Assembly: GCF_015776785.2 (NCBI RefSeq)
Contig: NZ_LFMD02000002.1
Span: forward strand, 1,425,329-1,489,328
From: Kitasatospora sp. SUK 42
Lineage (GTDB): Bacteria > Actinomycetota > Actinomycetes > Streptomycetales > Streptomycetaceae
DNA length: 64,000 nucleotides
Direction of reading: 5' to 3'
The notes under the pieces are model-generated. The model was not told where the DNA came from, ran no database searches, and saw only the letters and a program-made list of their open reading frames with translations. The translations under genes were made by a program, and so were the position numbers. Positions 1 through 8,406 of the stretch are shown here, one piece after another; positions within the stretch are counted from its first letter, which is position 1; each line of letters starts with the position of its first letter.

Positions 1-343
1 CATTCGGAAGACGCCGTAGCCGCGCGCGCCAGGGTTGCCCGTCTGCTGGCGGTGCTGCCCGCGCTGGGCCGGCCGGTCCCAGCGCGGGGCTGCCGCGCGC
101 TCGCAGCCCTGGCTTGTAGCCCTGGGGGCTTGCTCCCTCCTCCGTCCCTTGGCCTCGGCCTCTTCCTCCGCCGCCTCGCCACCTCCGCACGGCCTCCTGT
201 CGGGCCGGCCCCGTTTGTCGACGCTGCCCTCAAGACCTCGGGCCAGCCGCCGTCTTCGCCTCCGCCTCCCTCTCCCTATTGGGCTCCGCCCTTGTGCGGG
301 CCGCCTCCACAGGTTCGTCCTCGCCCTCCGGGTCAGGGGCCGG
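1..343. other. Left-edge stretch without a supported gene
   Basis: No frame here has convincing family resemblance. Frame 1 on the plus strand is open from the edge to about base 459. Its first 35 codons could be the tail of an upstream gene, but the rest is proline/arginine low complexity and it then overlaps the response-regulator gene on the other strand. I treat it as intergenic; only sequence further left could show whether a gene tail enters the window. Confidence 0.4.
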
Positions 344-1039
344 TTACCGGCTACTGGCCGCCTGTTCCCACACCCAGGCCGCGATGCCCACCCGGTTACG
401 GGCACCGAGCTTGCGCTGGACGTTCGCGAGGTGGTTCTTCACCGTTCCCGGTGAGATGAAGAGCCTGGCTCCGATCTCGGCGTTGGTCGCCCCGTCGGCC
501 ACCAGCTCAGCGATCTCCCTTTCTCTCGCGCTCAGTTCCTCCGCCGGGCCGGCTATCGACGGCCCTGACGCACCCGCCCCGGACTCGGGTCCAGGCTTCG
601 GGTCCGCTCCCGGCACCGCCATGTGCCTCAGGAGTCGGACGGTGATCTGCGGGCTGATCAACGCGTCCCCGGCCATCGCCGCACGGACCGCCTCGATCAG
701 CAGTACCGGCCCCGAACGCTTCAGCAGGAATCCCGCCGCACCGTGCCTCAGAGCCGTGTGCACGTACTCGTCCAGGTCGAAGGTGGTCACCACGATCACC
801 TTGCACTGGCCCGCCAGTTGCCGCGTGACCTCCAGGCCGTCGAGCTTCGGCATCCGGATGTCCGCGAGCACGACGTCCGGCCGAAGCCTCTTCGCCTCCG
901 CCACCGCCGCGGCGCCGTCCGCCGCCTCCGCCACCACCGTCATGTCCGGCTGGACGTCCAGGATCATCCGGAACGCGCTGCGGACATCGGCCTGGTCATC
1001 GGCAACCAGGATCCGAATCGGCCCCGTACCGCTCCTCAT
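344..1039 (-). CDS. NarL/LuxR-type two-component response regulator
   Basis: A 231-residue cytoplasmic response regulator. The receiver domain is residues 8-125: acidic pair DD at 14-15, phosphoacceptor D60 in VLADIRMP, switch threonine in VVTTFD, and lysine in FLLKR. A LuxR-type DNA-binding domain follows at about 165-225 (LSAREREIAELVADGATNAE, then GTVKNHLANV). The ATG at 1039 overlaps the stop of the upstream kinase gene by four bases, so the pair is translationally coupled. The kinase presumably phosphorylates it. Targets are unknown; a membrane-protein gene diverges from the kinase and is a candidate. This architecture is typical for streptomycete NarL regulators. Confidence 0.93.
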   Translation of the reverse strand: MRSGTGPIRILVADDQADVRSAFRMILDVQPDMTVVAEAADGAAAVAEAKRLRPDVVLADIRMPKLDGLEVTRQLAGQCKVIVVTTFDLDEYVHTALRHGAAGFLLKRSGPVLLIEAVRAAMAGDALISPQITVRLLRHMAVPGADPKPGPESGAGASGPSIAGPAEELSAREREIAELVADGATNAEIGARLFISPGTVKNHLANVQRKLGARNRVGIAAWVWEQAASSR

Positions 1040-2160
1040 GTCTGAACCTCCCTGGTGTCGATCCGTGCCGGCTCCTGCGACCGCGCAGGTTCTCCGCCGG
1101 CTCCTTCCAGTGGCAGCGTCGCCCTCACCTGCCAGGCCTCCCGCTCGTACGGGCCGGCTCCCAGCGAGCCGCCGAGGGCTTCCACCCGGGCCGCCAGGCC
1201 CGGCAGTCCGCTTCCGCCGCCCATGCGCGGCTTCCCTCCCGGAGCCGGGGCCCGGCCGTCGTTGGTCACGGTCAGCTCCAGCCATCCGCCGCTTCGCCGG
1301 GCCAGGATCTCGACCGACCGCGCGGCCGGAGCGTGGCGCCGGACGTTGGTCAGGGCTTCGACGACGATCCGGTGGACCGTGCCCTCCACCTCTCGCGGCA
1401 CTGGCTCCTCCGGCAGCTCCAGCCGGACCTCGGCGCCACCGGCGGCGGCGAACCGCTCGGCCACCTCCGCGAGTTCGGCCAGAGCCGGCTGCGGGCCGCG
1501 GTCGGCACCGTCCTCGGTGCGCAGCAGCTGGACCGTCCGGTCCAGCGAAGCCAGGGCCCGCTGCCCCGCCTGCTCTATCCGCTCGAACATCTCGGCCGCG
1601 CGGGCCGGGTCGATCGCGGCCAGGTACGCCCCGGCCTGGGCCTGGGCGACCATGCCGCTGACGTCGTGGGCCACGAAGTCGTGCAGGTCGTGGGCGAGTT
1701 CGAGGCGCTGGCTCCGCCTGGCCTCGGCGACCGCCCGCTGCCGCCCGTTGTCCAGGCCTCGCAGATAGAGGCCGATCAGGACGGTCGGCAGGGACAGCAT
1801 CGATCCGAACCCGAAGACGGTCAGTGTGTCGGCGGGCCCGTTGATCGCCTCGAAGCGGGACGGCCAGAGCGCGACCGCGCCGCAGGCCGTCCAGGCCGCC
1901 GCCGCGCACCGCGGGCCGTCCTCGGTCCGCAGGGTGAGGACCACCGACAGCAGCAGGGCGGCCAGTTCGACCAGGCCGAGCAGTGCGGGCCAGCGGTCGG
2001 ACTCCGTCCAGCGGCCGGCCAACCAGACGGCGGTGGTCACCGCCACCGACACCGCCCCAACCGCGACGGTCAGGGCCGACGCCGCGTGGCGCCCGCGGGC
2101 CGCCCACACAGGCAGCAGAAGTGCCGGAACAATCACGGCCAGGAGCTGAGTCATCGTCAC
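1036..2160 (-). CDS. Membrane sensor histidine kinase (HisKA_3 family)
   Basis: A 374-residue kinase whose N-terminal ~135 residues carry several hydrophobic segments with short loops, so there is no large extracellular sensor. The dimerisation/phosphoacceptor motif is LAHDLHDFVAHDVSG near residues 155-170, with His about 160 the probable phosphosite. The HATPase domain follows, with an N-box (VVEALTNVRRHA) and a G-box (GSGLPGLAARVEALGG). The start is GTG at 2160 or ATG at 2154, only two codons apart. It partners the overlapping NarL regulator. The ligand cannot be read from sequence; kinases with only a membrane domain often sense envelope stress, which here is inference. Confidence 0.9.
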   Translation of the reverse strand: MTMTQLLAVIVPALLLPVWAARGRHAASALTVAVGAVSVAVTTAVWLAGRWTESDRWPALLGLVELAALLLSVVLTLRTEDGPRCAAAAWTACGAVALWPSRFEAINGPADTLTVFGFGSMLSLPTVLIGLYLRGLDNGRQRAVAEARRSQRLELAHDLHDFVAHDVSGMVAQAQAGAYLAAIDPARAAEMFERIEQAGQRALASLDRTVQLLRTEDGADRGPQPALAELAEVAERFAAAGGAEVRLELPEEPVPREVEGTVHRIVVEALTNVRRHAPAARSVEILARRSGGWLELTVTNDGRAPAPGGKPRMGGGSGLPGLAARVEALGGSLGAGPYEREAWQVRATLPLEGAGGEPARSQEPARIDTREVQT

Positions 2161-2216
2161 CGCCTTCCTTCGACTGCCGTCACATTACGACGCGGCCACG
2201 GCGGTTCGCCTGTGCT

Positions 2217-2268
2217 GATCGGCATATTTCACAGGGCGGTTGAGCAGGAGAGACAGCCCGATCGGCAT
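2217..2268. promoter_or_regulatory. Direct repeat GATCGGCAT in a divergent promoter region
   Basis: The nonamer GATCGGCAT occurs at 2217-2225 and 2260-2268 in the 189-bp region between the divergent kinase and membrane-protein genes. The spacing of 43 bp is about four helical turns. Two spaced identical half-sites could be a response-regulator binding site, but this is weak evidence on its own. Confidence 0.25.
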
Positions 2269-2349
2269 CTGCCGCACGCCCCTGGTGGGCCTCCACTCTT
2301 GAGTCATCGCACCGGCCGGGGAGGCCGGACCGGAAGGGAGTCCACCACC

Positions 2350-2922
2350 ATGTCGAAGCTTGTGATCAACGCTCGGAGCACCGCTCACCGCGCCCGGACG
2401 GCCGCACCGGCCGTCCCGCCCGCGCCGCGCTGGGCGGAGCTCGCCGCCAAGGCCGCCGTCTGGACCACCGTCCCCTCGGGGGTGTGGCGGATCGCGTTCG
2501 GGTTCGGCGTCCCGGTCGGCTTCACCGGCGCGACGGCCGCGCGGTACGCCGAGCACCAGCCGGGCTGGGGCACCGTCTACGTGGTGGTGCTGAGCGCGCT
2601 GGCCGAGTCGCTGGCGTTCCTGACCATGGGCCTGGTCCGGTCCTGGGGGCAGGTGGCGCCCGGATGGATCCCGCTGATCGGCGGTCGGCGGGTCCCTCCG
2701 CTCGCCGCGATCGTTCCGGCCGCGCTGGGGTCTGCGGTCCTGACCGCGATGGGGCTTGTCTCCCTGTTCGGCGGCTGGGCTCGGAACATGGCCGAACCGG
2801 ATTCGCCGCGCGGCTTCGCCGCCCTGGTGATGACCCTCGCCTACCTGCCCCTGGTCGTCTGGGGGCCGCTGCTCGGCGCGGTCACCGTCGACTTCGCGCG
2901 CCGCACCCTGCGGCGCCGGTGA
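2350..2922 (+). CDS. Small multi-pass membrane protein of unknown function
   Basis: A 190-residue protein with an Ala/Arg-rich N-terminus followed by about four hydrophobic segments (around VPSGVWRIAFGFGVPVGF, VYVVVLSALAESLAFLTMGL, IVPAALGSAVLTAMGLVSLF and LVMTLAYLPLVVWGPLLGAV). It ends in a basic tail, FARRTLRRR. The ATG at 2350 follows a GGAAGGGAG ribosome-binding site. I do not recognise a named family. It diverges from the two-component system, so it may be a regulatory target. Confidence 0.7.
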   Translation: MSKLVINARSTAHRARTAAPAVPPAPRWAELAAKAAVWTTVPSGVWRIAFGFGVPVGFTGATAARYAEHQPGWGTVYVVVLSALAESLAFLTMGLVRSWGQVAPGWIPLIGGRRVPPLAAIVPAALGSAVLTAMGLVSLFGGWARNMAEPDSPRGFAALVMTLAYLPLVVWGPLLGAVTVDFARRTLRRR

Positions 2923-2977
2923 CGGTGGCGGAGGTGGAAGACATGGCGACGGTGGCAGACATGGCGGCGGAGGCGGG

Positions 2978-3919
2978 TCAGGTCGCGGCGGGCTCCGGCA
3001 CCCGATCGGTTGCCGTGTCGCGGCCCGGCGCCGGGGCGGTGCGACGGCCCCACTCGGTCGCGACCAGCACCATAACCCCGCCGAGCAGGGCGAGCGGACC
3101 CATCCGGTTCCCGGCGACGGTGATACCGAAGACGGCGGCCCACAGCGGTTCGGTCCCGAGCAGGAGGCTCACCCGGGACGGGGAGGTGGCCCGGACCGCC
3201 CACATCTGGACGAAGAAGGCGAACAGGGTGCAGAACAGGGACAGATGCAGCAGCCAGGCCCACTGGCCGGCTCCGTACGAGAGCGCGACGGTCCACGGCG
3301 CAGGGCCCCCGGCCAGTGCGACGACCGCGAACACGGTCGTGGCGGTGGCGAGCTGGACCCAGGTCACGGCGAGCATGTCGGTGTCCCGGATGGCGCGGGT
3401 GCGGGCCATGGCGAGGACGTACGCCGAGCGGACCAGGGCGGCGCCCAGTACCAGCAGGTCACCGAGGGCGGGTGGGCGCAGCCCGCCGTCTCCGGTGAGC
3501 AGGGCGACGCCGGCGACGGCCAGCCCGGCTGCCGCGAGGAAGGCGCGCGGCGGCGCGGTTCGGCCGAGGGCGCTCTCGCCGAGCGGGGTGAGCACCATCG
3601 CAAGGCTGATGATCAGCCCGGCGTTGGTGGCGGAGGTGTGCACGGCCCCGTAGGTCTCCAGCAGGAAGATTCCGCTGAGTACCAGGCCCAGTGCGGCGCC
3701 TCCGAGCCACTCGGCGCGGCTCAGTCGCCGCAGTGTCCGCCGGGCGACCAGCCCGAGCAGCGGCAGTACCAGTCCGAAGCGCAGTACGAGCATCGCCACG
3801 ACCGTCCCCGGCTCGGCCACCCGTTGGACGGCGAGGAAGCTCGACCCCCACACCACTGCCACGAGCAGGACCGGCAGATCACGAAGAACCGATGAGGACG
3901 AGAGCGGGGAGGCACGCAT
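2978..3919 (-). CDS. EamA/DMT-superfamily transporter
   Basis: A 313-residue, ten-helix drug/metabolite-superfamily permease made of two EamA repeats. The first begins LPVLLVAVVWGSSFLAVQRV and ends near TSATNAGLIISLAMVLTPLG; the second spans the C-terminal half with SRVSLLLGTEPLWAAVFG. The substrate is unknown; relatives export amino acids or other small metabolites. I chose ATG 3919 because GGAGGG lies nine bases upstream and the first helix starts at residue 14. Longer upstream frames are low-complexity. It stands alone on its strand, followed by the acetyltransferase gene. Confidence 0.85.
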   Translation of the reverse strand: MRASPLSSSSVLRDLPVLLVAVVWGSSFLAVQRVAEPGTVVAMLVLRFGLVLPLLGLVARRTLRRLSRAEWLGGAALGLVLSGIFLLETYGAVHTSATNAGLIISLAMVLTPLGESALGRTAPPRAFLAAAGLAVAGVALLTGDGGLRPPALGDLLVLGAALVRSAYVLAMARTRAIRDTDMLAVTWVQLATATTVFAVVALAGGPAPWTVALSYGAGQWAWLLHLSLFCTLFAFFVQMWAVRATSPSRVSLLLGTEPLWAAVFGITVAGNRMGPLALLGGVMVLVATEWGRRTAPAPGRDTATDRVPEPAAT

Positions 3920-4095
3920 GAGGAGGATCCCTCCGAACGAACGGAACCGGCGGGCGCGAGGACCGTACGGCGTCGGACGGACCGGGGAGCTGGGCGCATG
4001 GCTCAGCGGGGGAAGGGGCGGAGCGTGGAGCAGGGAGGCGCCATCTTCGCGCACCTGCCCGTTGGTGATCAATGCCCCTGCCGGGCGCCGACGGG

Positions 4096-4761
4096 TCAGG
4101 AGGCGAGCAGACCGTTCGCCTCGGCGATCGCCTCGATGTCGGCTGGGGTGCCGGACATGATGGTGCGGACGTGCTCGGTGACGAGCTCGACCGGCCAGTC
4201 CCACCAGGCCGCGCGGAGCAGGCGCTCGATGTCGGCGTCGTCGAAGCGGCGCCGGATCGGGCGGGCGGGGTTGCCGCCGACGATCGTGTAGGGCTCGATG
4301 TCGGCGGTGACCATCGCACCGGCCGCGATGATCGCGCCGTCGCCAATCCGGATGCCGGGCAGGACGGTGGCGCCGTAGCCGAACCAGACGTCGTTGCCGA
4401 CCACGGTGTCGCCGCGGCTGGGCAGGCCCGTGACGATGTCGAGGGTCTGCTCGGTCCAGCTGCCGCCGAACATCGTGAAGGGGAAGGTGGAGACGCCGAT
4501 GGTCGGGTGGGCGGCTCCGGCCATCAGGAAGCGGGTCCCGGTGGCGAGGGCGCAGTACCTGCCGATCACCAGCCGTTCGGGTCCGTAGGCGTAGAGGACG
4601 TTGCGCTCCTGGAAGCGGGTGGCTCCGTCAGGGTCGTCGAAGTAGGTGTATTCGCCGACTTCGATCCTCGGGTCGGTGACGAGTGGGCGCAGCAGGACCA
4701 CGCGGTCGTGGCCGGCGAGCGGGTGGAGGGCGGTCGGGTCGGGGACGGCGGTGGTGGTCAC
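4096..4761 (-). CDS. CatB/Vat-type xenobiotic O-acetyltransferase
   Basis: A 221-residue left-handed parallel beta-helix acetyltransferase, as in chloramphenicol (CatB) and virginiamycin (Vat) acetyltransferases. Visible hallmarks are IGRYCALATGTRFLMAGAAH with the likely catalytic His85, the STFPF motif just after it, and hexapeptide turns such as VVGNDVWFGYGATVLPGIRI and GDGAIIAAGAMVTADIEPYT. Such enzymes transfer acetyl from acetyl-CoA to a hydroxyl of a small molecule; the substrate here is unknown. The GTG start has GAGAGGAG just upstream. A perfect 28-bp palindrome abuts this ribosome-binding site and the divergent gene is TetR, so induction by a TetR ligand is likely. Confidence 0.88.
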   Translation of the reverse strand: MTTTAVPDPTALHPLAGHDRVVLLRPLVTDPRIEVGEYTYFDDPDGATRFQERNVLYAYGPERLVIGRYCALATGTRFLMAGAAHPTIGVSTFPFTMFGGSWTEQTLDIVTGLPSRGDTVVGNDVWFGYGATVLPGIRIGDGAIIAAGAMVTADIEPYTIVGGNPARPIRRRFDDADIERLLRAAWWDWPVELVTEHVRTIMSGTPADIEAIAEANGLLAS

Positions 4762-4772
4762 CAGGGCTCCTC

Positions 4773-4800
4773 TCGTAATGCGACTTGAGTCGCATTACGA
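4773..4800. promoter_or_regulatory. 28-bp palindromic operator between acetyltransferase and TetR genes
   Basis: Arms TCGTAATGCGACT (4773-4785) and AGTCGCATTACGA (4788-4800) are perfect complements around a 2-bp spacer. The site begins 12 bases upstream of the acetyltransferase start and ends 10 bases before the TetR ATG, ideal for repressing both genes. A weaker related element (GCGAC, four bases, GTCGA at 4840-4853) lies downstream, around the alternative TTG start of the TetR gene. TetR-family autoregulation through such palindromes is well established. Confidence 0.8.
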
Positions 4801-4810
4801 TGAGCATGGC

Positions 4811-5545
4811 ATGAGCGCCACCCCGCAGCAAGGCTTAACGCGACAGGAGTCGACTTTGAGTGGAGCAAACCATCCCGAGCAGGAGCGGCAGCCCTACGCT
4901 CCGACCCCGCGCCCGGGCGGCCGCAGCGCCCGGGTCCGGGCGGACGTGGTCACCGCCACGCTCGCCGAGGTCGCCGAGAAGGGGTACGACGGCCTCACCG
5001 TCGAGGCGGTCGCAACCCGCTCCGGCGTCCACAAGGCGACCCTCTACCGGCGGTGGGGCGGGGTCGACGGACTGGTCGCGGACGCCCTGACCGCCTCGGC
5101 CGACCAGCCCTGGCCGCTGCCGGACACCGGAGACCTCCGCCAGGACCTCCGCCGAATCACCCAGGAGGTGTTCAGCGTCTTCACCGATCCCGATCTGGGC
5201 CCCACGCCCACCGCACTGATCTCCGCCGCTCAGCGCTCCGACGCCGGCGCGGCCGCCCTGCACGCCTTCTTCACGGCCCGCCACCGCCAGGCCGCCGAAG
5301 TGGCCGAACGGGCCGTCGCACGCGGGGAGCTGCCCGCCGGGACGGACGGTGCCGAGGTGGTCCGGGCCGCCACCGCCCCGCTCTACTACCGCCTGTTCGT
5401 CACCGGCGAGCCGCTGGACGCCCGCACCGCCGAGCGGGCCGCCGACGCCGCCGCCCTGGCCGCTCGCGCCGGGCTGTTCACCTCCGCCCTGGCCGCCGAG
5501 GAGGCACACGCCAAACCCAACACCACGACTCCGCAAGGCAACTGA
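4811..5545 (+). CDS. TetR/AcrR-family transcriptional repressor
   Basis: Up to 244 residues. The HTH is TVEAVATRSGVHKATLYRRW, typical of TetR proteins, followed by an all-helical ligand-binding domain with the TetR_C-like sequence YYRLFVTGEPLD. Two starts are possible. ATG 4811 lies ten bases after the operator and has no clear ribosome-binding site. TTG 4856 is preceded by AGGAG at 4845-4849 with ideal spacing. Only the longer form contains a TTA (leucine) codon, which in streptomycetes would place it under bldA tRNA control. It probably represses itself and the divergent acetyltransferase through the 28-bp palindrome. Confidence 0.88.
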   Translation: MSATPQQGLTRQESTLSGANHPEQERQPYAPTPRPGGRSARVRADVVTATLAEVAEKGYDGLTVEAVATRSGVHKATLYRRWGGVDGLVADALTASADQPWPLPDTGDLRQDLRRITQEVFSVFTDPDLGPTPTALISAAQRSDAGAAALHAFFTARHRQAAEVAERAVARGELPAGTDGAEVVRAATAPLYYRLFVTGEPLDARTAERAADAAALAARAGLFTSALAAEEAHAKPNTTTPQGN

Positions 5546-5671
5546 CCTACCACCAGCCACCAGAGAACGAAGGAGTATCGACCGCCCCGACCCCTACCGG
5601 AGACCCATCCGGCCGTGGATGATGCCTGCATGACAACCATGCCGTCCACCACCCCACGGAAGGCCCGTCAC

Positions 5672-6340
5672 GTGAAGCGCACGCACTGGGCACTGGTCGC
5701 CGCCGCCACCGTCCTCCCGCTGGCAGCGAGCACCGGCACCGCCGTCGCGGACACACCCGCGTCCGCGACCGCCCAGAGCGCGGCCTGCACGTACACACCC
5801 GCCGTCCCGGCCGACAACTTCAAGGGCATCCCGGTCTTCGACGCCAAGAAGGCGGCCCAGCCCTACCACGCGACGCTGCGGACCAACCAGGGCCAGATCA
5901 CCTTCGAGGCGCTGACCGACAAAGCGCCGTGCACCACCTTCTCGTTCCGTTTCCTCGCCGAGCACGACTACTTCGACCGCAGCCACTGCCACCGCCTCAC
6001 CACCCAGCGGATCTACGTCCTGCAGTGCGGCGACCCGACCGGGACCGGCAGCGGCGGCCCGGGCTACTCCTTCCCGGACGAGAACCTGACCGGCGCCACC
6101 TACCCGGCCGGCACCGTGGCCATGGCCAACGCCGGTCCGAACACCAACGGCAGCCAGTTCTTCATCGTCTGGAAGGACACCAAGCTCTCCCCCGCCTACA
6201 CCCCGTTCGGCCGGGTCACGGCCGGCCTGGACGTCCTGCAGAAGATCGCCGCCGCCGGTGAGGACGACCAGAACGGGCCCGGCGACGGCTTCCCCAACGT
6301 CCCCGTGAACATCCGCCACGTGAAGATCAGCAAGCACTGA
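5672..6340 (+). CDS. Secreted cyclophilin-type peptidyl-prolyl isomerase
   Basis: A cyclophilin of about 222 residues with an N-terminal Sec signal peptide (VKRTHWALVAAATVLPLAAS, cleavage near AVADTPA), so it acts outside the membrane, helping fold exported proteins by proline isomerisation. The core shows FDRSHCHRL, LQCGDPTGTGSGGPGYSFPD, VAMANAGPNTNGSQFFIV and PFGRV. The arginine, glutamine and FF of the active site are present, while the usual Trp/His pair before PFG is replaced by KLSPAYT. I chose GTG 5672 because GGAAGG is eight bases upstream and it gives a normal-length signal peptide; ATG 5630 or 5639 are alternatives. Confidence 0.88.
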   Translation: MKRTHWALVAAATVLPLAASTGTAVADTPASATAQSAACTYTPAVPADNFKGIPVFDAKKAAQPYHATLRTNQGQITFEALTDKAPCTTFSFRFLAEHDYFDRSHCHRLTTQRIYVLQCGDPTGTGSGGPGYSFPDENLTGATYPAGTVAMANAGPNTNGSQFFIVWKDTKLSPAYTPFGRVTAGLDVLQKIAAAGEDDQNGPGDGFPNVPVNIRHVKISKH

Positions 6341-6462
6341 CGGAGAAGCCCGGAGAAGCCGGGGGCTCCGGGAGGCCCTGGCACCCCGGGCACCCCACCC
6401 TCCCCGCCGCGCCGCTCCCGTACGGTGGCAGGACCAACGACACCGCAGGGGAGCAGCACCGC

Positions 6463-6864
6463 ATGGACGGCCGGATCTGGGAGAGCGTCGACCACCTGGT
6501 CGCATGGCTGGACGAGCAGAGCACGCAGGAGGAGCGGCTGCTGCGGATCCTCAAGGTCTCCGAGGAGGTGGGCGAGGTCGGCGCGGCGGTGATCGGCGCC
6601 ACCGGGCAGAACCCCCGCAAGGGCGTCACCCACACCTGGGAGGACGTCCAGCACGAACTCTGCGACGTCGTCTTCGCCGCGCTGGTCGCCCTGCGGACGC
6701 TCACCCCGGACGCGGCCCGGGTGTTCGCCGAACGCCTCGCCTACGTCGAGCAGCGCTCCGCCGCCTCCCGCGACACCCTGGTCCGGGAGGCGGCGCCGGA
6801 GGTGGCACCGGTAACGGCAGCGAGGGCGACGCCGGAGGCGGCACCGGCGCCGGACCCGCGCTAG
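6463..6864 (+). CDS. MazG-like nucleotide pyrophosphohydrolase family protein
   Basis: A 133-residue all-helical MazG-like protein. The metal-binding pattern is visible as SEEVGEVGAAV (residues 33-43) and HELCDVVFAAL (64-74), the EExxE and ExxD motifs that hold Mg2+ in this superfamily. The last ~25 residues are Ala/Pro-rich and probably disordered. Family members hydrolyse (d)NTPs to monophosphates and limit mutagenic or signalling nucleotides; the substrate of this short streptomycete form is not known. It lies 120 bases downstream of the cyclophilin gene and converges on the reductase gene with an 11-base gap. Confidence 0.8.
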   Translation: MDGRIWESVDHLVAWLDEQSTQEERLLRILKVSEEVGEVGAAVIGATGQNPRKGVTHTWEDVQHELCDVVFAALVALRTLTPDAARVFAERLAYVEQRSAASRDTLVREAAPEVAPVTAARATPEAAPAPDPR

Positions 6865-6875
6865 CCCGCCCCCGC

Positions 6876-8198
6876 TCAGGCGTTCGGCGCGACCTTCGTC
6901 AGCCCGTTGATCACGCGGTCCATCGCGTCGCCGCCCTGCGGGTCGGTGAGGTTGGCGAGCAGCTTCAGGGTGAAGCGCATCAGCATCGGGTGGGTGAGGC
7001 CGCGCTGGGTGGCGAGCTGCATCACCTTGGGGTTGCCGATGAGCTTCACGAAGGCGCGGCCCAGCGTGTAGTAGCCGCCGTACACGTCCTTGAGGATGCG
7101 CGGGTAGGCCTGCAGGGCGCGCTCGCGGCCGCCGTCGGTGACCCGGGCGTGGGCCTGCACGATGACCCCGGCGGCGATCTGGCCGGATTCCATCGCGTAG
7201 GCGATGCCCTCGCCGTTGAACGGGTTGACCATGCCGCCCGCGTCGCCGACGAGGAGCAGGCCGCGGGTGTAGTGCGGCTGACGGTTGAAGGCCATCGGCA
7301 GCGCGGCGCCGCGGATCGGCTCGGTCATGTTCTCGGGGGTGTAGCCCCACTCCTCCGGCATCCCGGCGCACCAGGCCTTGAGCACCTCGCGCCAGTCCAG
7401 TTCGCCGAACGCGGGCGAGGAGTTGAGGATGCCGAGGCCGACGTTGGAGGTGCCGTCGCCCATGCCGAAGACCCAGCCGTAGCCGGGCAGCAGCTTGCGC
7501 TGGCCGTCGCGGGTGTCCCACAGCTCCAGCCAGGACTCCAGGTAGTCGTCGTCGTGGCGCGGCGAGGTGAAGTAGGTGCGGTAGGCGACGCCCATCGGGC
7601 GGTCCTCGCGGCGGTGCAGGCCCATGGCCAGCGAGAGCCGGGTGGAGTTGCCGTCGGCGGCGACCACCAGCGGGGCCCGGAAGGTGACCGGCCGCTTCTC
7701 CTCGCCGAGCTTCGCGGTGACGCCGACGATCCGACCGGTGCGGTCGTCCAGGACCGGGCCGCTGACGTTGCACCGCTCGTAGAGCCGCGCGCCGGCCTTC
7801 TCGGCCTGACGGGCCAGCAGCTCGTCGAAGTCGGCGCGCTTGCGGACCAGGCCGTAGTCCGGGAAGGCCGACAGCTCCGGCCAGTCCAGCTCCAGCCGGA
7901 CGCCGCCGCCGATGATGCGCAGGCCCTTGTTGTGCAGCCAGCCGTTCCCGGTGGAGACGTCGATGCCCATGTCCACCAGCTGCTTGGTGGCACGCGGGGT
8001 CAGGCCGTCGCCGCAGACCTTCTCCCGGGGGAAGGCGGTCTTCTCCAGCAGCAGCACGTCCAGGCCCGCCTGGGCGAGGTAGTACGCGGTCGTGGAGCCG
8101 GCCGGGCCCGCGCCGACCACGATGACGTCGGCGGTGCTCTCGACCGTGTCGTCCACCGTGCTGTCCGGCTTCGTCAGATCGGCTGCGGTCTCGGACAC
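6876..8198 (-). CDS. Geranylgeranyl-reductase-family flavoprotein (probable menaquinone side-chain reductase)
   Basis: A 440-residue FAD-dependent oxidoreductase. The Rossmann motif VIVVGAGPAGSTTAYYLAQA is at about residues 25-44. The second FAD motif is LLVGDAGGMVNPFNGEGIAY near 275-295. The intervening substrate domain has the YRTYFTSPRHDD and GYGWVFGMGDGTSNVGLG patterns of the family. Relatives saturate isoprenoid chains, for example MenJ, which reduces one double bond of the mycobacterial menaquinone tail. The neighbouring MenG methyltransferase and nearby mqn genes support a menaquinone role, which remains inference. The gene is 208 bases downstream of menG on the same strand. Confidence 0.87.
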   Translation of the reverse strand: MSETAADLTKPDSTVDDTVESTADVIVVGAGPAGSTTAYYLAQAGLDVLLLEKTAFPREKVCGDGLTPRATKQLVDMGIDVSTGNGWLHNKGLRIIGGGVRLELDWPELSAFPDYGLVRKRADFDELLARQAEKAGARLYERCNVSGPVLDDRTGRIVGVTAKLGEEKRPVTFRAPLVVAADGNSTRLSLAMGLHRREDRPMGVAYRTYFTSPRHDDDYLESWLELWDTRDGQRKLLPGYGWVFGMGDGTSNVGLGILNSSPAFGELDWREVLKAWCAGMPEEWGYTPENMTEPIRGAALPMAFNRQPHYTRGLLLVGDAGGMVNPFNGEGIAYAMESGQIAAGVIVQAHARVTDGGRERALQAYPRILKDVYGGYYTLGRAFVKLIGNPKVMQLATQRGLTHPMLMRFTLKLLANLTDPQGGDAMDRVINGLTKVAPNA

Positions 8199-8406
8199 GT
8201 GGACACACTCCTGGAGCTGCGGCGGGGGGACGGCGGCTTTGTCTCCGGCAGTCTAGTTCCGCTCACACCACCGCAGACGCCCCCGCCCCTCGCGGACGCC
8301 CGCGGAACCCCGCAGGGCGGGCGGGGCACCCCTCGGAACACCCCAGGCCCGCAGGCCCGCAGCCCCAGGCCCACGGGCGCGCGGCCCCACGGGCCCACCG
8401 CCTCGG

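Noticed and set aside
1-459. Plus-strand frame entering from the left edge
   Set aside because: Mostly Pro/Arg/Ser low complexity and overlapping the response-regulator gene; at most its first ~35 codons could be a gene tail, which cannot be decided here.
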